This document shows, one piece after another, positions 6,873 through 13,980 of a DNA stretch of 36,059 bases. The stretch is from positions 1 through 36,059 of the forward strand of contig CACXIR010000006.1 of the NCBI GenBank assembly GCA_902767785.1, read 5' to 3'. Origin of the DNA: Fibrobacter succinogenes. Its GTDB lineage: Bacteria; Fibrobacterota; Fibrobacteria; Fibrobacterales; Fibrobacteraceae. The translations under genes were made by a program, and so were the position numbers. The notes beneath the pieces are model-generated. The model saw nothing but the letters and a program-made list of their open reading frames with translations. It was not told the DNA's origin and did no database searches. How positions within the stretch are numbered: the first letter of the stretch is position 1; each line of letters begins with the position of its first letter.

Positions 6873-8849
6873 GTGAAAAGAGCAGTACTCCATTTTGCCG
6901 GTTGCGGCATTTTGCCTTTTTTCTTGCTTTCGGCCAGCTGTTTTGCCGCAGTAAACTTGAACGTCAGCCTGGGTGATAGCATCAAGCCGGTGACCCATGT
7001 GGCCACGGGTTCGCTCTACGGCCTGACCGAGGATCTTCCGAGCAACATCGAAAAGGACGTGGCTCCTCTCAAGCCCAACGTGTTCCTTGCTCCTGCCCGC
7101 AGCGGTAACGGCCGCCAGCAGCGTATTGGTGGCGCGTTCCTGGTGGCCCCCCGTGTCGAAAGCATTGACGCGAAAATCCAGATTCGCCTGGCCGATGTCT
7201 TGCCCGGCTGGCCTTATCAGTTCCAGAATATGGACCACTGGAAATCCGAGGTCGCCTCTGTCATCAACGACAAGCTCAAATCGAGCAACAAGAACTTTGA
7301 CGGCTACGAAATCTGGAACGAACCTAACGACACCTGGAACAGCAAAAATGGCGATTTTAATTCGGTGCTCTGGAAACAGACCTACGACTTGATTCGACAA
7401 CTGGACCCGGACGCCAAAATCATTGGCCCGTCGTACTCCTTCTATCACGCTTCCAAGATGGAAGAATTCGTGAAGTACTGCGCCCAGAACAAGTGCATGC
7501 CCGACGTGGTCAGCTGGCACCAGTGGGGGAGCGGCGGCTTTGTGGGGGCTGTCGAGACCTACCGCGCCCTCGAAAAGAAGTACAACGTCACGCCCCGCCC
7601 GCTGAGCATCAACGAATATTCCTCTACGGAACATGCCGAAGAGGGTTGCCCGGGCCTGTCGATTCCCTTTATCGCCAAGTTCGAGCGCCACGGTGTCGAA
7701 AGCGCCATGATTTCCTGGTGGTTCGTGCCGCTTCCGGGCCGCCTGGGCAGCCTTCTCACCAAGAACAACGAGCGGGGCGGCGGCTGGTGGCTGTACAAGT
7801 GGTACGGTGACATGAGCGGCTACATGGCGAAGGTGACCCCGCCCAACGACAAGAGCGACGGCGTGGACGGCTTTGCAGCCCTCGACAAGAAGAAGGGCTT
7901 TGCAAGCATCGTGCTGGGCGGCAACACCCTGGGCGATGTGAACGTGAACATTTCGGGTATCCCCGCCGCATTCGGCAACAAGGTGAATGTGGCGGTGGAA
8001 TACGTGGTGTGGGAAGACAAGGACAAGGCGGTTCCTTCTACCACGCCGGTATCCAGCAAGGAATACGACGTGAGCGACGGCAAGATTGTGGTGCCGGTGA
8101 ATATCGCCAACACCAAGTACGGTTACCGCGTGTACGTGACCTCCATTGTCCCCCAGGGTCCTTACAACGGCGTGGCTACGGCAATTCCGGGAAGGCTTGA
8201 GACGGAGAACTACGACGTGGGCGGTCCTGGCAAGGCCTACATGGACAAGGACGACGTGAACAAGGAAATGGAGTATCGTGATGATGCCGTCGATATCGTT
8301 AAAGCGGGTGATGGCTACGCCATCGGCTACACCCAAGAAGGGGAATGGCTGGAATACACCGTGAATGTGGCCGAGGCGGGCGAATACGGCGTGTCTGCCA
8401 GCTACGCCACGTCTTCGGAAAACGCCGGGTTCAACCTGTATGTTGACGGCGAATTGCTTCTGGAAAATGTGATTTTCCCGCAGGGCGCCGACTGGAGCAC
8501 TTATGCCACACACGACGCGGGCAAGGTGAGCCTGCCTGCAGGGGAGCATGTGCTCAGGCTTGAAATTGTGGGCAACTACGTGAATATCGACTGGCTGGAA
8601 TTTGTCTCTTCCCAAAATAGCGGGGATGTGGAGGCCATTCGCGAAGTGGCAAAGGGTGCAAGGGTTCTGCAGGGAATGTTTGGAGCGGTAGACGTGTTCA
8701 GCGTGACAGGACGGTATCTTGGCCAGCTGAATGTGGGTGGCCCCGGTTCTTTGCGGAACTTGTCGGCAATCCTTAGGCAGGCAGGCTATGCACAGGGAAT
8801 GTACGTGGTTCGCGGGGAAGGCTTCTCTTACCGGGTGCGCGTACACTGA
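6873..8849 (+). CDS. Secreted glycoside hydrolase with CBM6 and C-terminal sorting-like domain (658 aa)
   Basis: A signal peptide of about 24 residues (hydrophobic core ending SCFA) is followed by a clan-A-type (beta/alpha)8 catalytic domain. The motif WNEPN places the acid/base at E150, and INEYSS places a likely nucleophile at E248. The overall look is closest to GH39-like enzymes, but the family is not certain. Residues about 440-582 form a CBM6 (GRLETENYD, EGEWLEYTVNV, NIDWLEF), which usually binds xylan or beta-glucan. The last 60 residues (VFSVTGRYLG ... GMYVVRGE) resemble type 9 secretion sorting domains or the Fibrobacter C-terminal conserved domain. GTG at 6873 was chosen because AAGGGA lies 9 nt upstream; GTG 6867 is also possible. 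The likely role is extracellular hemicellulose hydrolysis. Confidence 0.85.
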   Translation: MKRAVLHFAGCGILPFFLLSASCFAAVNLNVSLGDSIKPVTHVATGSLYGLTEDLPSNIEKDVAPLKPNVFLAPARSGNGRQQRIGGAFLVAPRVESIDAKIQIRLADVLPGWPYQFQNMDHWKSEVASVINDKLKSSNKNFDGYEIWNEPNDTWNSKNGDFNSVLWKQTYDLIRQLDPDAKIIGPSYSFYHASKMEEFVKYCAQNKCMPDVVSWHQWGSGGFVGAVETYRALEKKYNVTPRPLSINEYSSTEHAEEGCPGLSIPFIAKFERHGVESAMISWWFVPLPGRLGSLLTKNNERGGGWWLYKWYGDMSGYMAKVTPPNDKSDGVDGFAALDKKKGFASIVLGGNTLGDVNVNISGIPAAFGNKVNVAVEYVVWEDKDKAVPSTTPVSSKEYDVSDGKIVVPVNIANTKYGYRVYVTSIVPQGPYNGVATAIPGRLETENYDVGGPGKAYMDKDDVNKEMEYRDDAVDIVKAGDGYAIGYTQEGEWLEYTVNVAEAGEYGVSASYATSSENAGFNLYVDGELLLENVIFPQGADWSTYATHDAGKVSLPAGEHVLRLEIVGNYVNIDWLEFVSSQNSGDVEAIREVAKGARVLQGMFGAVDVFSVTGRYLGQLNVGGPGSLRNLSAILRQAGYAQGMYVVRGEGFSYRVRVH

Positions 8850-8921
8850 CGGGTGCCGCCTTTAGTCCCGCCTGTTTTGCGGCGGCGTCCCGGCGTAGTG
8901 TCGCGGCGCTGCTTTTTTTTG

Positions 8922-8927
8922 TATATT
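8922..8927 (+). promoter_or_regulatory. -10 box directly upstream of the mscS-like ATG
   Basis: The last base of TATATT is exactly 7 nt before the A of the ATG at 8934. A normal transcription start would therefore fall on the start codon, which implies a leaderless mRNA. Confidence 0.6.
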
Positions 8928-8933
8928 TTGCCC

Positions 8934-9788
8934 ATGGACTTTGGTGCGGATTTTTTTCGGAACGGCATGGTGTCCCTGATGCAGCACTCCCTGGTGCAGC
9001 GGCTTGTGCTTGCACTGGTGGTTCTCGCCCTTGCGAAGCTCTCGCTGTTCCTGCTCAAGCACATTTTGGCAAAGGCGGTCATCCGCGGCATGGACCCTTC
9101 GGCCAAGCCCCTGGTCTATTCCCTGATTTCTTACACCATCTACGTCTTTACCCTTCTGCTGGTGCTGCATGTCGCCGGGGTGAACACCGCGGGCCTGGTG
9201 GCCATGGTGGGCGCGGCGAGCCTTGCCGTTGGCCTTGCCCTCAAGGACACCCTCTCCAACATCGCGGCGGGACTTCTGCTGCTTTTCCAGCGGCCCTTCA
9301 AGGCGGGGGACTACATCGAGTGCGGCCAGGTGAAGGGCCGCATCAAGGGCATAGGCCTTTTCAACACCACCCTGGTGTCTATCGACGGGCTTTACGTGTC
9401 GGCCCCCAACAGCTCCCTGTGGGGCCAGCCAATAGTGAACTTCAGTAGGAACGCCACCCGCCGCCTGCAGGTTGCTGTGGGCATCAGTTACGGCGACTCC
9501 ATGGAACAGGCCCTGGGCATTTTGCGTGATTTGGTGGATAACGAGCCTTTGTTCCTCAAGACCCCGGCGCCGCAGTTCTTTGTGTCGGCGTTGGGGGACA
9601 GCGCGGTGGAGGTCACCTTCCGTGCCTGGGTCAAGAATGCCGACTATTTCGACCTGCTTTGGAAGTACACCGAATTGGTCAAGTGCCGTTTCGACGAGGC
9701 GGGTATCACCATACCCTTCCCCCAGCGCACGGTGCACTTGCAGGGGCCCGCGGGTGCGTCGCAGGCAAGTTCAACTCAAGACGATTAA
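8934..9788 (+). CDS. mscS: MscS-family mechanosensitive channel (284 aa)
   Basis: The length matches the small-conductance channel of E. coli. Two N-terminal membrane helices lie near residues 15-37 and 50-75. The pore-lining third helix, near 85-115, is rich in Gly/Ala (VAMVGAASLAVGLALKDTLSNIAAG), followed by the beta domain start (RPFKAGDYIECG) and a soluble alpha/beta domain. MscS opens under membrane tension to release solutes during osmotic downshock. ATG 8934 was chosen over an upstream in-frame start because the -10 box lies immediately before it and the protein then starts at the usual point. No ribosome-binding site is present. galE follows after 9 nt. Confidence 0.9.
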   Translation: MDFGADFFRNGMVSLMQHSLVQRLVLALVVLALAKLSLFLLKHILAKAVIRGMDPSAKPLVYSLISYTIYVFTLLLVLHVAGVNTAGLVAMVGAASLAVGLALKDTLSNIAAGLLLLFQRPFKAGDYIECGQVKGRIKGIGLFNTTLVSIDGLYVSAPNSSLWGQPIVNFSRNATRRLQVAVGISYGDSMEQALGILRDLVDNEPLFLKTPAPQFFVSALGDSAVEVTFRAWVKNADYFDLLWKYTELVKCRFDEAGITIPFPQRTVHLQGPAGASQASSTQDD

Positions 9789-9797
9789 GGTTACTGT

Positions 9798-10814
9798 ATG
9801 AAGATTGCTGTCATGGGCGGCGCGGGCTACATCGCGAGCCACACGATTATCGAACTTTACAAGGCGGGCCACTCCGTGGTGGCGGTGGACAACCTGGTCA
9901 ATTCCTGCGAGGAATCCCTGCGCCGGGTCTCGAAAATCGTCGGCCAGGAAGTTCCCTTTGTGAAGGCGGACGTCCGCGACGCGGCCGCCATGGACAAGCT
10001 GTTCAAGGCGAACAAGTTTGACGCTTGCATCCATTTTGCGGGCCTCAAGGCGGTGGGGGAGTCGGTGGAAAAGCCCCTGGAGTACTACGAGAACAACATG
10101 AACGCCACCTTCGTGCTGCTCAATGCCATGCGCGAAAACGGCGTGAAGAACATCATCTTCTCTTCTTCCGCCACGGTGTACGGCAACCCCGCCGAGATTC
10201 CCATTACCGAGAACTGCCCCAAGGGGGCCATCACCAACCCCTATGGCCAAACCAAGTCCATGCTGGAGCAGGTGCTGATGGACCTGCAAAAGTCCGACCC
10301 AGAGTGGAACGTGGTGCTGCTGCGCTACTTCAACCCCATCGGGGCGCACCCTAGCGGGCTGATCGGCGAAGACCCCAACGGCATCCCCAACAACCTGATG
10401 CCCTACATTTCCCAGACGGCGGTGGGCATCCGCAAGGAGCTGGGCGTTTTCGGAAACGACTACGACACCCCCGACGGTACGGGTGTGCGTGACTATATCC
10501 ACGTGTGCGACCTGGCGGCGGGCCACGTGAGCGCCCTGAAGGCCATCGAGCGCAAGTGCGGCCTTGCCATCTACAACCTGGGTACCGGCCACGGCTATTC
10601 CGTGCTGGACGTGGTGCATGCCTTTGAGCGGGTGAACGGGGTCAAGGTGCCCTACAGCATCAAGCCCCGCCGTGCCGGCGACATCGCCACCTGCTACTGC
10701 AACCCGGAAAAGGCCCTTAGGGAGCTGGGGTGGAAGGCCCGGTACGGCATAGAAGAAATGTGCCGCGACGCCTGGAATTGGCAAAAAAACAACCCCAAGG
10801 GGTATAGAGGGTAG
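9798..10814 (+). CDS. galE: UDP-glucose 4-epimerase (338 aa)
   Basis: This short-chain dehydrogenase of the extended type has the N-terminal NAD-binding motif GGAGYIAS (residues 7-14, Ala where most have Gly). It also has the serine motif SSSATVYG and the catalytic YGQTK with Tyr149 and Lys153, the same positions as in E. coli GalE. The enzyme interconverts UDP-glucose and UDP-galactose for surface polysaccharides and galactose use. An AAGG site lies about 10 nt before the ATG, next to the preceding stop. The Wzc-like kinase 47 nt downstream supports a role in exopolysaccharide or capsule precursors. Confidence 0.95.
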   Translation: MKIAVMGGAGYIASHTIIELYKAGHSVVAVDNLVNSCEESLRRVSKIVGQEVPFVKADVRDAAAMDKLFKANKFDACIHFAGLKAVGESVEKPLEYYENNMNATFVLLNAMRENGVKNIIFSSSATVYGNPAEIPITENCPKGAITNPYGQTKSMLEQVLMDLQKSDPEWNVVLLRYFNPIGAHPSGLIGEDPNGIPNNLMPYISQTAVGIRKELGVFGNDYDTPDGTGVRDYIHVCDLAAGHVSALKAIERKCGLAIYNLGTGHGYSVLDVVHAFERVNGVKVPYSIKPRRAGDIATCYCNPEKALRELGWKARYGIEEMCRDAWNWQKNNPKGYRG

Positions 10815-10861
10815 TTTTTTATCTATCTTTTTGTCTGTCTTTAAGATACGTGGTTTTTTGA

Positions 10862-12997
10862 ATGTCCGAGAACGAGCAGAAAGCGACCATAAGCCTTGCC
10901 CAGATCCAGGCTCCCCAGACCGGCGACACCATCACCCTGATGGAAGCCCTGGGCATCTTGTGGAAAAAGAAGTTTGTGTTGGTTTTGTTCATGGTGGTGG
11001 GAACCCTGGTGGGAATCCTCCTGGGAAACTGGATCCGCCCCCAGTACACCAGCGACGCCCTCTTGCAGATTGACGTGAAGGGAAACAAGACCAGCAAGGC
11101 CATGGGCGAGATGGGCGCCCTTCTGGACGTGGCAAGCCCTGCCGATGCCGAAATAGAGCTTATCAAGAGCCGCATGGTCCTTTCCAGCGTCGTCGAAGAC
11201 GAACACCTCTGTTTCAGGGCCTCTCCCGTGGGCCGCATGGACCGGCTGCTGCACCGCGAAGGCCGCATGGATTTGGAATACCTCTACATCCCTGAAAAAG
11301 CCCGCGATGGGGTCTGGAAGGCTGTGGTGACGGGCCCCAATTCCTATGTGGTGGCCACTCCGGAGGGTTCCGCCCTTGTCGAAGGCGTTGTCGGGGACAT
11401 GACGAAGGCACCCTACGCTGGTGACACCTTGGCCATACGGGTGAATTTCATGCGGGCCCAGGAAGGAAAGGTGTTCGTGCTTTCCCAGATAAACGCCCTG
11501 TCTGCGGTAAGGGGCCTGGCGAAAGGCCTGAACGTTGCCGAGAAGGGCAAGAAGTCGGGAATCATCGCGGTGTCCTATTCCCACCGTTTCCCGGACCGCG
11601 CCGCCGCCATTTTGAACAGCGTCGCCAATACGTACCTGCGTCAGAACGTGGAAATGCGTAGCGCCGAGGCCGAAAAGACCCTGGAGTTCTTGGAAGAGCA
11701 GCTGCCGGGAGTCAAGGCCAAGCTGGACAGCGCCGAGAAGGTGCTTGCCGACTACCGCTACAGGATTGGCTCTGTGGACATGACCGGCGAGACCCAGGTA
11801 CACCTGCAAAAGGAAGTGGACCTGCAGAAGCAGATTTTGCAGATGGAGCAGGAACGCCAGAGGGTGACCCGTCTGTTCAAGGCGGAACATCCCAACGTGC
11901 TTACGCTGAACAGGCAGATCGACAAACTCCGCAAGGAGCTGCAGAAGTTGAAAGTCAAGGCCGAAAAGATGCCCTTGACCCAGCAAGAGGTGATGCGCCT
12001 CCAGGAAGAAGTCCAGGTGAACAATGCCCTCTATACCACCATGCTGAACAACATCCAGCAGCTTCGGGTGGTCCGGGCCGGCGAAGTGGGCAACGTGCGC
12101 GTGGTGGATTTCGCCCAGGTGGAGACCAAGCCCAGCAAGCCCAAGAAGTTCAACATCCTCGTTTGCTCCGTTGCCGCAAGCTTCATGCTTGGAGTGTTGC
12201 TGGTGTTCTTGATGCGCATGCTCAGGAATGGTGTTCGCAGTTCTCTTGAAATAGAGCGGGAAACAGACACGAGCGTCTATGCCAAGATTCCCGAATTCAA
12301 GGAAGGCAAGATGGCCCTGATCAAGGACAAAAAGTACAAGCCCCTGGTGCTCACGTCGCCCAACAACCCGGCTTGCGAAGCCCTGCGTTCCCTGCAGACG
12401 GCTATCGACTTTTCCGTGACCGACGAGAAGCGGGTCATGATGATTACGGGACTTGTCCCCGGCGTGGGCAAGTCCTTTGTCAGCGTGAACCTGGCCGCCC
12501 TTTACGCCTCTTCTGGCAAGAAGGTGCTGCTGGTGGATGCCGACATGCGTCGTGGCGTTCACCGCGGCAACAAGAAGTATGGTTTGGCCGACGCCCTCTG
12601 CGGCAAGTGCAACCTGCAGGACGCGGTGGCCAAGGCCGACGTGGAGAACATGTTCGTGATGGGTGCGGGCAACAATACCATGGCGCCCAGCGAACTGCTG
12701 AGGAATGAAACCTTCGAACAGCTCTTGCAGATGGCCAAGCAGTATTTTGACGTGGTGATTGTGGATACCCCGCCCATGGACCTGGTCACCGATGCGGAAC
12801 TGATTTGCGGACTTGTGGACTTCAACCTGCTGGTGCTCCATTACGGGAAGCATTCCATGGAGGAAATTTCCAGCGGGGTGGGCCGGCTCAAGCGTTATGG
12901 CGAAAAGCCCTGTGCCTTCGTGATGAACCACTGCGAACGTGAAGGCGGCCGCTACTACGGCCACTATTACGGCAAGTACTACTCCGGCAATAAATAG
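10862..12997 (+). CDS. Wzc-like polysaccharide co-polymerase and tyrosine kinase (711 aa)
   Basis: An N-terminal Wzz domain has a membrane helix near residues 37-57 and a coiled-coil-rich periplasmic region. A second membrane helix lies near 430-455. The cytoplasmic BY-kinase domain has Walker A GLVPGVGKSF near 529-538, Walker A' VLLVDADMR and Walker B VVIVDTPP. The C-terminus is a tyrosine cluster (RYYGHYYGKYYSGNK), the usual autophosphorylation site. Such proteins control chain length and export of capsule or exopolysaccharide. No ribosome-binding site was seen before the ATG. It follows galE closely, consistent with a polysaccharide operon, but no glycosyltransferases lie in the window. 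Confidence 0.9.
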   Translation: MSENEQKATISLAQIQAPQTGDTITLMEALGILWKKKFVLVLFMVVGTLVGILLGNWIRPQYTSDALLQIDVKGNKTSKAMGEMGALLDVASPADAEIELIKSRMVLSSVVEDEHLCFRASPVGRMDRLLHREGRMDLEYLYIPEKARDGVWKAVVTGPNSYVVATPEGSALVEGVVGDMTKAPYAGDTLAIRVNFMRAQEGKVFVLSQINALSAVRGLAKGLNVAEKGKKSGIIAVSYSHRFPDRAAAILNSVANTYLRQNVEMRSAEAEKTLEFLEEQLPGVKAKLDSAEKVLADYRYRIGSVDMTGETQVHLQKEVDLQKQILQMEQERQRVTRLFKAEHPNVLTLNRQIDKLRKELQKLKVKAEKMPLTQQEVMRLQEEVQVNNALYTTMLNNIQQLRVVRAGEVGNVRVVDFAQVETKPSKPKKFNILVCSVAASFMLGVLLVFLMRMLRNGVRSSLEIERETDTSVYAKIPEFKEGKMALIKDKKYKPLVLTSPNNPACEALRSLQTAIDFSVTDEKRVMMITGLVPGVGKSFVSVNLAALYASSGKKVLLVDADMRRGVHRGNKKYGLADALCGKCNLQDAVAKADVENMFVMGAGNNTMAPSELLRNETFEQLLQMAKQYFDVVIVDTPPMDLVTDAELICGLVDFNLLVLHYGKHSMEEISSGVGRLKRYGEKPCAFVMNHCEREGGRYYGHYYGKYYSGNK

Positions 12998-13070
12998 TGC
13001 GGTCCTTAGATTCTCACCTCCATATAGAAAGACCCACACAGCTAGCGATATTGCTTTTCGTGAGCCGGAG

Positions 13071-13144
13071 CCACTGATATTAATCAGTGGTGTAGGCGAG
13101 AGGATTGGCCAACCAGAATGCCTTGGCAAGAATTGGGCCAATCC
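13071..13144 (+). other. Two hairpins in the 3' region of the Wzc-like transcript
   Basis: CCACTGAT (13071-13078) pairs with ATCAGTGG (13083-13090) around ATTA. GGATTGGCC (13102-13110) pairs with GGCCAATCC (13136-13144), with a smaller TGCC/GGCA hairpin inside. Neither has a U-tract. They precede the bidirectional terminator and may stabilise the mRNA end. Confidence 0.45.
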
Positions 13145-13159
13145 GGTCGTGTAAAAACT

Positions 13160-13202
13160 CCAGAAAATAAAAACCCACACAAGGTGGGTTTTTATTTTCT
13201 GG
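13160..13202. terminator. Bidirectional terminator between the Wzc-like gene and tmRNA
   Basis: A perfect 19-bp inverted repeat (13160-13178 with 13184-13202, loop ACAAG) has A-rich and T-rich flanks inside the stem, so it works on both strands. On the minus strand it begins at the last bases of tmRNA, so the mature 3' end must be cut from this stem. Confidence 0.85.
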
Positions 13203-13556
13203 AGGTGAGGGGAGTCGAACCCCTGTCCAAAATCACGTCCATGTCCATTCCTACAAGCTTTCCCTTCGTATTTAAGGTCTCGTCTTGTCCACGCCCAAGA
13301 AGGTCGGCGCAGAGTTTGACCAGCCTAGTGAATCTCGGAACCTACCCCCAGGCATGGAAGATTCCTATCCCATATTGCGTCCGGACGTACATCCCGATGG
13401 GAGCGGGATGAGGCCCGGCGTTGCCGCTAATTAGGCAGCGAGTGCGTAGTTTTCGTCAGCACTTATTTTTTTTCAGACTTTTTTACGAGTGCCCTCGTCT
13501 GAGACCTCGGCTTGCAACTAACACTTCGGTAACCCTGTCGAAACCAGAGCACCCCC
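13200..13556 (-). ncRNA. ssrA: tmRNA
   Basis: On the minus strand the 5' end GGGGGUG pairs with the 3' CACCUCC to form the acceptor stem. The T-arm GGGGUUCGACUCCCC and the conserved 5' CUGGUUUCGACAGG are present. The reading frame at 13431-13460 encodes the tag ADENYALAA followed by UAA. The length of about 357 nt is normal. CCA is not encoded after the discriminator A. tmRNA rescues stalled ribosomes and tags the incomplete protein for proteolysis, with SmpB as partner. The only good minus-strand promoter seen lies 300 bp further upstream, beyond two structured repeats, so a long precursor is likely. Confidence 0.95.
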
Positions 13557-13580
13557 GTATTTTCATTCCCGAGTTTTGAT

Positions 13581-13713
13581 CTGGTTGCGACAGGCCTGTC
13601 GACTAAATGCGAGCAGGCGAGCATTTAGGCCCTTGAGCACACTCTGTGTGCGAAAGGCCCGAAGGGCGAGCATAACGCGAGTAGCGTTATGTGAGGCAAA
13701 CCAGAGCACCCCC
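13581..13713 (-). ncRNA. Structured repeat A carrying a copy of the tmRNA 5' end
   Basis: Its minus-strand start is the 16 nt GGGGGTGCTCTGGTTT, identical to the first 16 nt of tmRNA. A closing stem CTGGTT/AACCAG encloses four hairpins: CATAACGC/GCGTTATG (13671-13691), GCCC/GGGC (13657-13667), GCACAC/GTGTGC (13637-13651) and TAAATGC/GCATTTA (13604-13627). Next to the closing stem is a CGACAGGCCTGTCG palindrome that echoes tmRNA's CGACAGG. The stems are preserved in repeat B by paired changes. It lies in the predicted tmRNA precursor. Confidence 0.65.
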
Positions 13714-13739
13714 GGTGCTTGCACCGGGGGGCTCTGGTT
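13699..13739. other. Long hairpin joining repeats A and B
   Basis: The end of repeat A and the start of repeat B form a 19-bp inverted repeat with a single bulged base and a two-base loop. It contains AACCAGAGC, CCCCC and GGTGC against their complements. It has no U-tract and overlaps the middle 16-nt tmRNA-like copy. Confidence 0.7.
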
Positions 13740-13860
13740 GAGACCTGTCGATTAAACGCGACCTTAAGGAGCGTTTAAGCCTTTGAGAGCGTAAGCTCGA
13801 AAAGCCCGAAGGGTGAGAATAACGCGAGTAGCGTTATTCGAAGCAAACCAGAGCACCCCC
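13732..13860 (-). ncRNA. Structured repeat B carrying a second copy of the tmRNA 5' end
   Basis: It has the same architecture as repeat A: the 16-nt tmRNA-like start at 13845-13860, an 8-bp closing stem CTCTGGTT/AACCAGAG, and hairpins AATAACGC/GCGTTATT (13818-13838), GCCC/GGGT (13804-13814), GAGC/GCTC (13787-13798) and TTAAACGC/GCGTTTAA (13752-13778). The last differs from repeat A (TAAATGC/GCATTTA) by a T-to-C change matched by A-to-G across the stem. That is direct evidence of selection on RNA or DNA pairing. Confidence 0.65.
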
Positions 13861-13873
13861 GATTCGAGAGATA

Positions 13874-13902
13874 AATATACAAAGTTCAAAGAAAATTGTA
13901 AA
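13874..13902 (-). promoter_or_regulatory. Promoter reading into the repeats and tmRNA
   Basis: On the minus strand TTTACA (13902-13897) and TATATT (13879-13874) are separated by exactly 17 nt. The expected start, about 13867, lies just before repeat B, so the transcript would contain B, A and tmRNA. No comparable promoter was found between repeat A and tmRNA. Confidence 0.7.
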
Positions 13903-13909
13903 GTAACCG

Positions 13910-13945
13910 ATCTGGTTGAGACTCGTCGACTAAATGTGAGCAGAA
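13910..13945 (-). repeat. Truncated third copy of the tmRNA-linked repeat
   Basis: TCTGGTTGAGACTCGTCGAC followed by TAAATGTGAGCAG matches the corresponding edge of repeats A and B, then the similarity ends just before mfd. It lies upstream of the minus-strand promoter, so it would not be in the transcript. It suggests the array was once longer. Confidence 0.55.
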
Positions 13946-13980
13946 TCCTGGAGAAAAAATTTTCTACTTTTGCAGACTCC

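Noticed and set aside
6648-8846. Very long open frame antisense to the glycoside hydrolase
   Set aside because: It is His/Val-rich, mirrors the codon bias of the real gene and has no start signal. The plus-strand protein has clear domains.
13071-13144. Possible riboswitch or CRISPR-like palindromes after the Wzc-like gene
   Set aside because: The hairpins are unrelated to each other, have no repeat-spacer pattern and lie 3' of the gene just before a terminator.
10841-13180. Long open frame antisense to the Wzc-like gene
   Set aside because: Composition is that of an antisense shadow, and the plus strand has Walker motifs and a tyrosine cluster.
13697-13740. Intrinsic terminator between repeats A and B
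   Set aside because: The stem is long and GC-rich but has no U-tract on either strand, so it is better treated as part of the repeat structure.
13813-13980. Upstream extension of mfd
   Set aside because: The extra 56 residues are encoded by the tmRNA-linked repeat and the minus-strand promoter. The family N-terminus fits the ATG at 13981.
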